47,721 nucleotides of DNA, from contig JABWCA010000008.1 in assembly GCA_013359345.1 (NCBI GenBank), positions 1 to 47,721 on the forward strand, given 5' to 3'. Numbering within the stretch: position 1 is the first letter of the stretch; every line of letters begins with the position of its first letter. This document shows, in pieces, positions 1 to 8,093 of the stretch. The position numbers were made by a program, and so were the translations under genes. The notes under the pieces were generated by a model, which made no database searches, had not been told where the DNA came from, and worked only from the letters and a program-made list of their open reading frames with translations. Source of the stretch: Ignavibacteriaceae bacterium. Its GTDB lineage: Bacteria > Bacteroidota > Ignavibacteria > Ignavibacteriales > Ignavibacteriaceae.

Positions 1-119
1 GTAATTCATAACCGCAATTCTGCAAGAACTGATTCTTCCCCGTCGTTTATGCCGGAAACGATTGCCTGGCTAAAAACTAAACCCTAAATCCTAAAAACTC
101 TTTTTGGTTAAACCAACGG
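1..119. repeat. Imperfect direct repeat, copy 1 (161-bp offset)
   Basis: This block recurs at 162-281 with only scattered substitutions and a one-base indel near its end. Both copies contain the stretch TAAACCCTAAATCCTAAAAA. Read on the minus strand, each copy holds a short frame ending in LAELRL and a stop codon; the changes between copies in that frame are partly synonymous. The block may be the decayed 3' end of a gene or a dispersed intergenic repeat. Copy 1 starts at the window edge, so its true boundary is unknown. Confidence 0.75.
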
Positions 120-161
120 CAATATTATTCCAAAACCGTAAACGGGTTCCAAATGTGGTTA

Positions 162-281
162 GTAATTCATAACCGCAATTCTGCAAGAACTAATTCTTCA
201 ACATCATTTATGCCGGAAACCATTGCCTGGCTAAAAACTAAACCCTAAATCCTAAAAACTCTTTTTGCTTAAAATCAACGG
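162..281. repeat. Imperfect direct repeat, copy 2
   Basis: Second copy of the block at 1-119, offset by 161 bp. The remainder of the gene-free stretch to 457 shows no convincing coding frame. It contains a perfect 14-bp GC palindrome (CCCGCCGCGGCGGG) at 434-447, just downstream of the head-GIN gene on the minus strand. That palindrome lacks a clear T-run, so it is not called as a terminator. Confidence 0.75.
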
Positions 282-457
282 TCTGGAAGAATAAATATAC
301 GCTTAAAAGCAAAAATATTTTCGGTCAGTCAACAATAAAAAGGGAGACCGTAATTCTTCACAGCCTCCCGCATTCATTAAAATTATCTTTCCTGCCCTGA
401 TTTAAAAGGCAGCCCATTCTCTGAAAATACTGACCCGCCGCGGCGGGCTGATGCTGA

Positions 458-1177
458 TCACATTCTCTTTACTTCACTGCCGCCGCTGAGGCTGATATCA
501 CCCAGTTTGGGATCGCCTTTATATCTGATAACAGAACCGCCTGATGCTGAAACGCTGAGTCTGTCTGATACATCAACCTTAAATTCACTGCCGCCGCTTG
601 CTCCTATCAGACATGATTTCACAGAGAATCCGGCGAGATCAAGGTAACTGCCGCCGCTTGCATCCGCTTCAAGTTTATCTGCGCCGCCCGAAAGTTTCAG
701 TCTGCTGCCTCCGGAGAGAGCCATGTCTGCATTGTTTCCTTTCAGATGGCCGTAAAGTTCGCTTCCGCCGCTCAGGGCAAGATCAATATTTGAAGCGGTT
801 GTGAACTCACCCTTCAGGTTAACCCTGCTTCCGCCGCTCAATGATAATGATTTAATTTCGGGCATGGTGATTATAGCTTTGAGATTGAGACTGCTGTAGC
901 TTCTCATTCCTTTCATTCTGATAACTATCTCATCACCTTTCTGATATACATCAAGGTACTCTTTCAGGTTTTCGTTTACTACAACCTCAACACTGTAAGA
1001 ATCACCTTTCTCTATGACGGTTTCACATCCGTAACCTACTGCAACACTTGTGAAATCCTTAAAATCATACTTGGTTGTGACACTGTCGCCGCTGCCGTGT
1101 ATACCGTCCATTATACAGCCTGTAAGACTTACTGAACTGATAATAACTGCAAGAAGAAAAAGTTTAAGACTTTTCAT
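458..1177 (-). CDS. Head-GIN (DUF2807) lipoprotein
   Basis: A 239-residue putative surface lipoprotein. The N-terminus is a lipoprotein signal peptide ending in a lipobox (SLTGC), so it should be lipid-anchored. The rest is a right-handed beta-structure of the DUF2807 'putative auto-transporter adhesin, head GIN' family, built from recurring SGGS turns: LSGGSRVNL, LSGGSELYG, LSGGSRLKL, ASGGSYLDL, ASGGSEFKV, ASGGSVIRY and LSGGSEVKRM. The family is common in Bacteroidota and its molecular function is unknown; adhesin is only a family label. I chose ATG at 1177 because GGAG lies 5 nt upstream; a GTG two codons earlier (1183) overlaps that ribosome-binding site. It appears monocistronic. Confidence 0.88.
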   Translation of the reverse strand: MKSLKLFLLAVIISSVSLTGCIMDGIHGSGDSVTTKYDFKDFTSVAVGYGCETVIEKGDSYSVEVVVNENLKEYLDVYQKGDEIVIRMKGMRSYSSLNLKAIITMPEIKSLSLSGGSRVNLKGEFTTASNIDLALSGGSELYGHLKGNNADMALSGGSRLKLSGGADKLEADASGGSYLDLAGFSVKSCLIGASGGSEFKVDVSDRLSVSASGGSVIRYKGDPKLGDISLSGGSEVKRM

Positions 1178-1304
1178 ATTCACTCCGGTTAATAAAATTT
1201 TTGTGCTGAAACAGTACTAAAATAACCTGGATGATAAGAGTTGCTTTATAAATTTCAGGAAAGGTGATAATTGATTATGGTCGGGGGAATGATTAATTGA
1301 ACAG

Positions 1305-1338
1305 CATTTAAAAGGAGAGTGCCGGAGCGCCCCGGCAC
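1305..1338 (-). terminator. Rho-independent terminator after the TPR gene
   Basis: A 7-bp GC stem, GTGCCGG (1319-1325) and CCGGCAC (1332-1338), with a six-base loop. On the minus strand it is followed by TCTCCTTTT. It lies directly downstream of the gene ending at 1348, so it would close the TonB-receptor/TPR transcription unit. Confidence 0.55.
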
Positions 1339-1347
1339 CCGTTTAAA

Positions 1348-1989
1348 TTACTTTTTATTCCTGTTCTTCATTTCTTCAAGCATATCCCTGCCCCAGTCAG
1401 GATCAAGTTTATGTGCGGGCACAAATTTAGCAAACATCTCTGATGCGGTATCCATCAGGGGTTTTGCCTTTTCATAACCACCGCCAAATGCCTCGGGCAT
1501 ATTTAAGACGGAGAGTGCCCTGAGCGCATGCGCCCTCGGGTTATCGGGATTATATTCAAGTGCAAGTTCAATGTTCCGGCTGAATATGGCACCATATTTT
1601 TCCCACCTTGCCATGGGGTTCACCATTAATCTTCCTGTGGCGGCAAAAGCCTTCAGCACATACACTTCCGAATTTTTTGGTGAAAGCTCATCAGCTTTGT
1701 CAAGATATTTATCAACCATATCAAGATAGGGATCAATGTTGCTTTTTACCGTATCACGGAAAACAGGCATGAGAGTGAAGAAGGCTGCATAATACTGTGC
1801 CTGCCATTTGCCGGTTTCTTTTTCGGCTATTCTCTCAACTCCGTTTTTCGCTTTGATCATATCGTCAAAACTTATTGTATAAAGTGAATCAAGCATTTTA
1901 ACATACTTGCCGAGTGCCTTTTCAAATTTATCATCCTGGGCATTAACCAGAACTGCGGTTATTAAAAAGAAAAACAGAAATTTTTTCAT
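1348..1989 (-). CDS. Exported TPR-like protein downstream of a TonB receptor
   Basis: A 213-residue protein with a signal peptide (MKKFLFFFLITAVLVNAQ), so probably periplasmic. The rest is alpha-helical with TPR-like character: 'YLDKADELSPKNSEVYVLKA' and 'NIELALEYNPDNPRAHALRA' have the usual A/Y and N-P spacing of tetratricopeptide helices. No catalytic motif is visible. The gene follows the TonB-dependent receptor after 12 nt and has its own GGAG ribosome-binding site, so the two are almost certainly co-transcribed. By analogy with receptor/helical-protein pairs it may be an accessory of the receptor, but that is inference. Function unknown. Confidence 0.82.
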   Translation of the reverse strand: MKKFLFFFLITAVLVNAQDDKFEKALGKYVKMLDSLYTISFDDMIKAKNGVERIAEKETGKWQAQYYAAFFTLMPVFRDTVKSNIDPYLDMVDKYLDKADELSPKNSEVYVLKAFAATGRLMVNPMARWEKYGAIFSRNIELALEYNPDNPRAHALRALSVLNMPEAFGGGYEKAKPLMDTASEMFAKFVPAHKLDPDWGRDMLEEMKNRNKK

Positions 1990-2001
1990 TAATTGCTCCT
2001 T

Positions 2002-4104
2002 TTATTTATAATCTAATGATACAAAAAATCCGAAGAAAACCGAACGCAGCACAGGCGGAATCACCTCCTGGCTTACACTTCCGTCAGTTGAGTAGCGGTA
2101 ACTGAATATATTTTCATACCCGAGCAGATTTGATACCGAAAGGTAAACAATCGTGAAGTAACCCCACAAATTGGTCAGATAACTTCCGTTGAAACTGAGG
2201 TCGTGGTACTCACGGGTTTTGTCTCCGTTGAAAACGGGATTGTTGGGATTAAAGTATGGCCTTCCCGTGGCAAATCTGTAAGTAAAGCCGAGGTATGTGT
2301 TAAGGTCCGGAACATAATGTTTGTAAACCAGTGATGCCGTATGCTCCGCCGCGAACGTGGGGGTTGCGAGGGTCGGGAATTCCCGGTAATCCCTCTTGGT
2401 ATCAAGCCAGGAGTAAGAGAGCCAGTAATCAACATACTTAAAACTTTCGCTGTCTCTCCAGAACAGATCAATACCCTTTGCGTAACCCGTTCCGCTGTTG
2501 TCATAGAAGAAACCGTTCGGAATTTTCTTTACGAGATTATCATACTGCTTATAGTAAAATTCAACTCTGAAAACTCTTTTATCTGCCAGAATCTGGTAAT
2601 TGGCTATGTAGTGGGTTGCGTTTTCAAACTGATAGTCACGTGAGAAATTAAGATACTGGGCATCGGGGAGCTGGTAAAATCTGCCATAGGCAAAATTAAG
2701 AGTTGAGAGGTCGCTCAGTTTCCAGGCAAGCGAAAGCCTGGGTGCAAGGCTCTGTTTATTTATCACGTTTGAATTGTCAAATCTTAATCCCGCGCGTGCC
2801 GCAAGGTTGTTCGTTATAAAAAAGTCGGCTTCAACAAATGCTGCCGAGTAATTTTCCTGATATTCGGCACTCAGCCCGCCCAGCGAGTTTTTTATGTTCA
2901 GATGCTGATACTCACCACCGAATGTGACAAACAGGTTTGTTGAAATACCCTTCTGGAAAGTGGCTTTAACCTGGTTAAGATCATTATCGCGGTCAACAGG
3001 CACGGCATCAATCAGAATGTCATCATTATTGACGGTGAATGAATAGCCAACCGACATGGTAAGGTCATCACCAAGAATATCTGAATAACCCGAATTGAGA
3101 TAGAAGTTCTTATTTTTTAATCCGAATCTGGTTTTGGTGCCTGGAACATCAAGATTGGACTGCAGAAGTGCCACATCAGAGGCATTGTAAGTGGAATACG
3201 CCTTGAGCATACCGGTTTTCGATGTTTTGTGCCTGAAAATAAAAGTGCCCGATGCCGTTTCGGGTGATTTATCCCATTCGGTTCTCTGCGGAAATGCTTT
3301 GAAGTAAGGACCAAGGTTAAAATAATCAAGCGAAACGCCAACCGAAGTATTTTCCCACCTTTGCGAATGGAATGCTCCCACTCCTGCTGCAAGCACGCTG
3401 ATTGAACTTCTTGTATCGGGGGCGAGATCCTGTGATTTCAGTATGAGAGCTGATGAGAGTGCCTGCCCGTACTGAGCCGAGTAGCCGCCTGTGCTGAATA
3501 TTGTGCCTTTAAAAAGAAACGGGGAGAATCTGCCTCTTGAGGGGAGATCCGGTACTGAGCTGAAATAGGGGTTCTGCACAAGCATATCATCAATAAATGT
3601 CTTTGTCTCCGCAGCCGAACCGCCTCTTACAAAAAGCCCTTCCTGCTCACCCACCTGCTGAGTTCCCGGAAGGGTTGTGAGCGCACTGTAAATATCACCG
3701 TTTGCTCCGGCAGTGGTCACAATGTCAAGCGGACGCATAACCACGGCCTTTTTTTCATCGCTGGCTTCAAATGCTCCGGCAGAAATCACAACGGTTTTGA
3801 GTTCGGTGGCTTCGGGTTCAAGCACTATGTCAACAATAATTTCCTTTTTATCAAGCTTGAGAGGTATTTCCTTCGCTTTGTAACCGATGAACTTAGCCAC
3901 CAGTATCACGTCACCTGCTTCTTCGGTTTCAAAACTGAAATTACCGTTCAGATCTGAAGAATTGCCGTCATATGTGTCTTTTATAAAAATATTTGCTGAG
4001 GGAAGCACTTCACCCGTGCCTGATTTGACCGTTCCCTTTATTAATGTCTGTCCGTTGAGGACTCCTGCTATTAAAATTGTTAAAAACAGTATGGTTTTAG
4101 ACAT
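2002..4104 (-). CDS. TonB-dependent outer-membrane receptor with carboxypeptidase-like domain
   Basis: A 700-residue outer-membrane receptor. Signal peptide at about 1-18, then a carboxypeptidase-regulatory-like beta-sandwich (about 19-105: IKGTVKSGTGEVLPSANIFI...), a plug domain (about 110-230, containing GLFVRGGSAAETKTFIDDM), and a C-terminal beta-barrel. It is within the usual size range for Bacteroidota receptors lacking a SusD partner. Substrate cannot be read from the sequence: there is no SusD, siderophore or cobalamin gene beside it, and I see no riboswitch in the 400-nt leader. It is first in a two-gene unit with the TPR-like gene. A good Bacteroidetes-type promoter lies just upstream (4130-4159). 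Confidence 0.92.
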   Translation of the reverse strand: MSKTILFLTILIAGVLNGQTLIKGTVKSGTGEVLPSANIFIKDTYDGNSSDLNGNFSFETEEAGDVILVAKFIGYKAKEIPLKLDKKEIIVDIVLEPEATELKTVVISAGAFEASDEKKAVVMRPLDIVTTAGANGDIYSALTTLPGTQQVGEQEGLFVRGGSAAETKTFIDDMLVQNPYFSSVPDLPSRGRFSPFLFKGTIFSTGGYSAQYGQALSSALILKSQDLAPDTRSSISVLAAGVGAFHSQRWENTSVGVSLDYFNLGPYFKAFPQRTEWDKSPETASGTFIFRHKTSKTGMLKAYSTYNASDVALLQSNLDVPGTKTRFGLKNKNFYLNSGYSDILGDDLTMSVGYSFTVNNDDILIDAVPVDRDNDLNQVKATFQKGISTNLFVTFGGEYQHLNIKNSLGGLSAEYQENYSAAFVEADFFITNNLAARAGLRFDNSNVINKQSLAPRLSLAWKLSDLSTLNFAYGRFYQLPDAQYLNFSRDYQFENATHYIANYQILADKRVFRVEFYYKQYDNLVKKIPNGFFYDNSGTGYAKGIDLFWRDSESFKYVDYWLSYSWLDTKRDYREFPTLATPTFAAEHTASLVYKHYVPDLNTYLGFTYRFATGRPYFNPNNPVFNGDKTREYHDLSFNGSYLTNLWGYFTIVYLSVSNLLGYENIFSYRYSTDGSVSQEVIPPVLRSVFFGFFVSLDYK

Positions 4105-4503
4105 CCGATCTCTCTTTTTATTAATAAGGCAAAATTAACTCCGGTACTATTAGGACAAATAACTTTTATGACTCGTTCATTAATGAGAGGACTGACGGTC
4201 AAATTGTGATTTCAGCGGCATCTCCGTTCATTTTTTGGCGGCGGGCATTCCTGTTTCCGAACTCCATCCGGTATCATTATCCCTGCAAATAAAAAGGGCG
4301 GGTGCGGGGTTTTCAATTAAATGGTGAGTTAGTTTAAAGATGTTCTGATTTAACGGCGGGGATATATATGTTATAAGGAATAATACGGAGACAAAGGTAC
4401 CCCTCGGGAATCTCTTTCCCCCGGGATACTTATTTGCTCCGTGCAGCGGCTAACCGGACTATATGCCCGGATTCAGTTCTGCGTTATGAGGTTAATCCGG
4501 TTT
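4105..4503. other. Intergenic region upstream of the TonB receptor
   Basis: About 400 bp between two minus-strand genes. It holds the promoter at 4130-4159 and a 7-bp inverted repeat (CCGGATT 4467-4473, AATCCGG 4494-4500) just past the beta-helix gene; this has a 20-base loop and no T-run on the minus strand, so it is a weak terminator candidate. No riboswitch consensus or small gene was recognised. Confidence 0.5.
4130..4159 (-). promoter_or_regulatory. Bacteroidetes-type promoter of the TonB receptor
   Basis: On the minus strand a TTTG (-33 type, 4156-4159) is separated by 18 nt from TAATTTTG (4130-4137), an exact match to the TAnnTTTG -7 box. It would give a short leader of roughly 20 nt before the ATG at 4104. 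This is the only hit in the window where both boxes are visible. Confidence 0.55.
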
Positions 4504-5901
4504 TTACTTAATCAGCATCATTCTTTCTGCCAGACGGACTGATCCCGCCTTCAGGACATAAAGGTAAACTCCCGATGCAAAGTTATTCATGTTTATTGCC
4601 ACCCTGTGTGTGCCCGCTTCAAAATACCCTTCTGCTGCGGTTAAAAGCTTCTGACCGCTGATGTTGTAAACGGCCAGCTCTGCCCTTTCGGCCTGCGGGA
4701 GCGAGAACACGATATTGGTTGAGGGATTAAAAGGATTCGGGTAGTTCTGCATCAGTTGATATCCCGAAACCGGAGCAGGATCATATTCATTCACAGAAAC
4801 CGGCACATCGGGCAGCAGTCTTGCAAACGGCCCGCCTGTCATTCCCACATCATTTCTGAGTGTTCCCAATGAGGGAAGCATGGGAACCCCCGGTTGTATA
4901 CCTGCCACATCCATAAATGTCACACCTGAATCGCCCGCATCCACCACAGGGGACCCCGGTGCAGGGTAATAGTTCACAGGGTTAAGCGCAGGATCCATAT
5001 CAAAATTGCCTCTTCCCGCAAATCCGCCCTGAACATCATTATATGTCACCGATGCTGAAGACGACTGTCTGAGCTGTATCTGAGGATATGCGGGCGCAGT
5101 GTTTCCGCGCACTATGTTGTTTTTAATGACCCCCTGCTGATTCCAGAAAAGGATTCCGCCCGGGGCTTTTAAAGATGAATTGCTGATGACAGTGTTATTT
5201 ATAACCACGGCATTTGTGCCTGCATAAGCCCATATACCTGATCCGCCGTAATCATCACCGCCTGAGTTGTAGGCTATCAGATTATTGTATATTTCGGCTG
5301 AAGTATAATTAAGCACTATTCCTGCGCCGTATCTGCCCTTATTATTAACAATAATGTTGTTGAGAATCATAGGATTGCCGCCATCCATTCTCATTCCGCC
5401 GCCGCCGGCACTCACACCGCCCGTTCTGTTAAGGGCCTCATTCTCTCTTATTATATTGTACATTATCACAGGGGAAGAATTTTCCATAAGGATGCCGCCC
5501 CCCTCCCTGTAATAGCTCCCGATATGATTATCAAGCCAGAGAGTCCCTTTGCCGCCTGTGAGGGTGAATCCGGTTATCATGGTGGTGCGGTCTTCACCCG
5601 ATATCATCAGAACGCATGATGCAGTATCGGGATGACGGGGCTGAGATCCGTTTATAATCGTGTTTTTGATATCATCAAAATTTCCCGAGATAATAAAGTT
5701 GCTTGCAAGGGTGATCTTTTTCCCGAGGAGATTGAGATTTTCAAAATAAGTGCCGGGTGATACAAGAACCGTGTCACCATCAGCGGCTGCCTGAATTGCA
5801 TCCTGAATTTTTGCATAATCAAGCGGCACCTTTATTAAGGTCTGCGCTCCGGCAACTGCCGGAATCATTATCAGCATTACTGCCAGAAGAATGTGTTTCA
5901 T
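4504..5901 (-). CDS. Secreted right-handed beta-helix protein with T9SS sorting domain
   Basis: A 465-residue secreted protein. The start is placed at ATG 5901, which begins a clean signal peptide (MKHILLAVMLIMIPAVAGAQ) with GGAG six bases upstream. The open frame runs to 5976, but the extension is not signal-like and contains the predicted promoter box. After the signal comes 'IQDAIQAAADGDTVLVSPGTY', the typical opening of parallel beta-helix (pectate-lyase-like) folds. It is followed by N-rich coils such as NNIIVNN, NNLIAYNS, NNTVISN and KNNIVRGN. No lyase or hydrolase catalytic residue can be assigned. The C-terminus carries the T9SS sorting domain (QLMQNYPNPFNPSTNIVFSL ... GVYLYVL ... MMLIK), so it should be exported through type IX secretion. 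Confidence 0.9.
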   Translation of the reverse strand: MKHILLAVMLIMIPAVAGAQTLIKVPLDYAKIQDAIQAAADGDTVLVSPGTYFENLNLLGKKITLASNFIISGNFDDIKNTIINGSQPRHPDTASCVLMISGEDRTTMITGFTLTGGKGTLWLDNHIGSYYREGGGILMENSSPVIMYNIIRENEALNRTGGVSAGGGGMRMDGGNPMILNNIIVNNKGRYGAGIVLNYTSAEIYNNLIAYNSGGDDYGGSGIWAYAGTNAVVINNTVISNSSLKAPGGILFWNQQGVIKNNIVRGNTAPAYPQIQLRQSSSASVTYNDVQGGFAGRGNFDMDPALNPVNYYPAPGSPVVDAGDSGVTFMDVAGIQPGVPMLPSLGTLRNDVGMTGGPFARLLPDVPVSVNEYDPAPVSGYQLMQNYPNPFNPSTNIVFSLPQAERAELAVYNISGQKLLTAAEGYFEAGTHRVAINMNNFASGVYLYVLKAGSVRLAERMMLIK

Positions 5902-5921
5902 ATTTTCTCCGTTTTTTTGTG

Positions 5922-5929
5922 CAAATCTA
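5922..5929 (-). promoter_or_regulatory. TAnnTTTG -7 box of the beta-helix gene
   Basis: TAGATTTG on the minus strand, 20 nt upstream of the ATG at 5901. No -33 TTTG is seen at the usual distance. It supports the downstream start codon, because it would otherwise lie inside the coding region. Confidence 0.4.
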
Positions 5930-6104
5930 CTGAAACGGGGGTGGGCGGGTCGTCCTGTTTCATGAATCAGAACCATTTTTTTGTATCACCGGAAAAAAGC
6001 GGGGTCTGAACGGAATAAAACTTTCTGAATGATTCTTAAATTGCCGTTAATTCAATTAAAGTTTATTTTACACGACAGATCATCTGATACAGAAAGGAGT
6101 TTTT

Positions 6105-6509
6105 CTGAACTGGCAATGCCCTCACTGCGGAAAAGAATATTTTAAGGAGAACCAGTCGCATATGTGCGAAACCGCTGAACCTGAGGAGATTTTCGGGTAT
6201 GATCCTCTGAAGCTGTATCTGTACGAAACTCTGATCAGCAGCATCTCCGGCTCTCTTGAGTTCAGGGTCTCGACATCAAGGAAGGCGGTGAGTCTTTATA
6301 AAAATCATGCGTTTGCACTGATATACCCTTTCAGGAAAGGAATTGATCTGGGGCTGTTCATGCAGGGAGAGGTTCCCGCGGATCTCTTCACAAAAGTTCA
6401 GAGAAGATCGGGCACAAAATGGGTCGGATGGATCAGAATAGAAAATGATGATCAGATAAATGACGAACTGATTGAATCATGCACTCTGGCATATAAGATC
6501 AGCAGATAA
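6105..6509 (+). CDS. Zinc-ribbon DUF5655-like protein with apparent CTG start
   Basis: A predicted 134-residue soluble protein. The first ATG is at 6162, but the same frame continues upstream without a stop and encodes WQCPHCGKEYFKENQSHMC, a C-x2-C-x12-H-x-C zinc-binding motif that would be cut at its last cysteine by the ATG start. A strong AAAGGAG (6093-6099) sits five bases before CTG at 6105, giving (M)NWQCPHCGK. No ATG, GTG or TTG lies in frame between the Shine-Dalgarno and the zinc motif. The remainder (IFGYDPLKLYLYETLISSIS ... FALIYPFRKGIDLGLFM) resembles DUF5655, whose members I recall starting with a similar W-x-CPKCG ribbon. Function unknown; nucleic-acid binding is plausible. It converges on the AraC gene with 12 bp between them. 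Confidence 0.78.
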   Translation: MNWQCPHCGKEYFKENQSHMCETAEPEEIFGYDPLKLYLYETLISSISGSLEFRVSTSRKAVSLYKNHAFALIYPFRKGIDLGLFMQGEVPADLFTKVQRRSGTKWVGWIRIENDDQINDELIESCTLAYKISR

Positions 6510-6515
6510 AATCAT

Positions 6516-6534
6516 CGGGCTTTAACCCGCTTTT
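6516..6534. terminator. Possible bidirectional terminator between convergent genes
   Basis: CGGG (6516-6519) and CCCG (6526-6529) form a short hairpin between the DUF5655 gene and the AraC gene. CTTTTC follows on the plus strand and GATGATTTTA on the minus strand. It overlaps the AraC stop codon. The stem is only four base pairs, so the call is weak. Confidence 0.3.
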
Positions 6535-7613
6535 CTGGTGTTTTTGAAGCCGGAGGGGGTTAGTCCGGTGTATTTTTTAAACGCGGTGTTGAAAGCAGAT
6601 TTAGAATTAAAGCCGCTTTCATACATAACCTCAAGAACCGTTCTTTTTTCTGCGCCCTCCTCAAGCAGAAGCTCACGCGCATGCATTATTCGGTACTCAT
6701 TTATCAGCTCAAAAAACGTCTTGCCGAACCCCGTGTTAATTGTATAAGAAAGATATCTCGCATTTATGCCAAGCTGCCCGGCAAAATCCTGAAGCGTGAC
6801 ATCGGGATTCAGATACAGCTGTTCCTTGGTCAGTAAACCCTTCACCTTTTCTTTATACTCCCTGAGCGTGGCCTGATCAAGAATTTCCTGCTGCGGCTTT
6901 GTTTTCTCTTCTTCAGGCAGCTCTGCCCCGGGTATGCCCATATTTTTCAGGGTGATGAAAGTAATCAGATTAGCAAAGATGAAATTACAGCTAACCGATA
7001 TAAACGTAAACCATTCTGCGGTGCTCCGGGTGATAATTTTAAGCTGACCCCCAAGAAGGTAATTGCTGAAATCTGAAAACCACATAAGGGTGAATCCTGA
7101 ATTCACGATCAGCAGCCAGGTCAGGTTTATGCGGGCGGTGTTTGAATAGTAGTTTTTTATCTCATTTCTGTACCTGATGATCTCTGCTATTGAAAGCACC
7201 ATGAAAATACCTGAATAAAACAGGTAACCTGCCAGACTTATCAGGTGGCTTTTCTCCGGCATTGCCGATGAAATTATAAGACCGATTGAAAACGGAATCA
7301 GACTGAATCTGAATGCGTGATCAGATTTGCTCCTGCCGGTCTGCAGCCGTGTGTAAAAGTAAAGGGTGGGACCAAAAAAGAAGCTGAAAGGCGCAAGGAA
7401 TATGGTTATATCGGGTATGCCGTACAGGGAGGCAAATTTCATCCGGTTAAAAAGGAATTCAAACATAAAAAGTGCCGAAACACCCAGAAATCCGCTGAGA
7501 TAATACATTTTCTTCTCCCCCTTTTTTACCTGGGTGAGGAGATAGAGAGAAAACAGGACGAGCTGAACCAGCGTTACAGCACCGGTGATATCGGTTATCT
7601 CGTATAAATTCAT
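6522..7613 (-). CDS. Membrane-anchored AraC-family transcriptional regulator
   Basis: A 363-residue regulator with two parts. Residues 1 to about 230 form about seven hydrophobic segments (for example ITGAVTLVQLVLFSLYLLTQ, FMVLSIAEII, INLTWLLIVNSGFTLMWF). Residues of about 255-360 form an AraC/HTH_18 DNA-binding domain with the motif LQDFAGQLGINARYLSYTIN followed by a second helix pair ending 'SGFNSKSAFNTAFKKYTGLTP'. This 7TM-AraC layout is frequent in Bacteroidota, where ligands are mostly unknown. It is separated from the CDGSH gene upstream by a terminator, so it probably has its own promoter. The target is not apparent; the CDGSH gene is a neighbour but a link is unproven. Confidence 0.9.
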   Translation of the reverse strand: MNLYEITDITGAVTLVQLVLFSLYLLTQVKKGEKKMYYLSGFLGVSALFMFEFLFNRMKFASLYGIPDITIFLAPFSFFFGPTLYFYTRLQTGRSKSDHAFRFSLIPFSIGLIISSAMPEKSHLISLAGYLFYSGIFMVLSIAEIIRYRNEIKNYYSNTARINLTWLLIVNSGFTLMWFSDFSNYLLGGQLKIITRSTAEWFTFISVSCNFIFANLITFITLKNMGIPGAELPEEEKTKPQQEILDQATLREYKEKVKGLLTKEQLYLNPDVTLQDFAGQLGINARYLSYTINTGFGKTFFELINEYRIMHARELLLEEGAEKRTVLEVMYESGFNSKSAFNTAFKKYTGLTPSGFKNTRKAG

Positions 7614-7704
7614 AATCCGGAAAAATGTTGAATTGAGAAATGAATTTAATGATCAGATTATCAGATTTATAATTTTTTTTGTGAACGGCAAATAAAGGGG
7701 GATA

Positions 7705-7729
7705 AATAAAAAACCCCCGTTGCAGGGGG
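7705..7729 (-). terminator. Rho-independent terminator after the CDGSH gene
   Basis: CCCCC (7714-7718) pairs with GGGGG (7725-7729) around a six-base loop. On the minus strand it is followed by TTTTTTATTTAT. It sits 20 bp past the CDGSH stop and separates that gene from the AraC gene. Confidence 0.75.
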
Positions 7730-7749
7730 CGTTAAAATAACCTGTTTGA

Positions 7750-7986
7750 TCAGATTTTTTTATGGGTTCCGTCGCACAGAGGCTTGTTCCCGGAGGCTTT
7801 GCATCCGCAGAACCAGAGCTTCTTTGCGTCCTCAACTATATGTTTAACGGGAGTTATTCCGGTTCCTTTGTGTGAACCATCGCAAAAAGGCTGATTTTTT
7901 GATCTGCCGCAGGCACACCAGTAATAAGTGCCGGGTTCGCAATCAACCCCGAAAGGGGCTTTCTGAGCAATGACGGGCTCTTCCAT
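7750..7986 (-). CDS. Double CDGSH iron-sulfur protein
   Basis: A 78-residue cytoplasmic protein with two tandem CDGSH motifs: CACGRSKNQPFCDGSH in the first half and CGCKASGNKPLCDGTH in the second. Each supplies the three Cys and one His that bind a redox-active, labile 2Fe-2S cluster in the mitoNEET/CISD family. There is no membrane anchor. Bacterial double-CDGSH proteins of this size are known, but their physiological partner is generally unclear; roles in Fe-S storage or redox sensing are proposed for the family. AAAGGA lies directly ahead of the ATG. It forms a single-gene unit closed by a strong terminator. Confidence 0.93.
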   Translation of the reverse strand: MEEPVIAQKAPFGVDCEPGTYYWCACGRSKNQPFCDGSHKGTGITPVKHIVEDAKKLWFCGCKASGNKPLCDGTHKKI

Positions 7987-8070
7987 TCCTTTTATCCTTC
8001 TGCATTTAATGCTAAGCCTGAAAAATTCAGTATGAGTTCCGGCAGCGCATTATTAAACTCTTAAAATCCC

Positions 8071-8093
8071 GCGGATAAAAAGGTCTTCACCTT
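8071..8093 (-). terminator. Terminator overlapping the small lipoprotein stop codon
   Basis: On the minus strand AAGGT-GAAG-ACCTT followed by TTTATCC forms a 5-bp stem with a four-base loop and a short T-run. The TGA stop of the lipoprotein gene falls in the loop. It would end the deoA-fumC-lipoprotein unit. Confidence 0.4.

Noticed and set aside
75-100. CTAAACCCTAAATCC-like sequence resembling telomeric repeats
   Set aside because: Occurs once per copy of the larger duplication, not as a tandem array, and all genes are bacterial.
434-447. Perfect GC palindrome as terminator of the head-GIN gene
   Set aside because: The 14-bp palindrome leaves almost no loop and is not followed by a T-run on the minus strand.
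4105-4503. Riboswitch (cobalamin or similar) in the TonB receptor leader
   Set aside because: No consensus core was found on the minus strand, and the predicted start site leaves a leader of only about 20 nt.
5902-5976. N-terminal extension of the beta-helix protein from 5976
   Set aside because: The extra 25 residues are not signal-like, and the strong ribosome-binding site and promoter box lie within this stretch.
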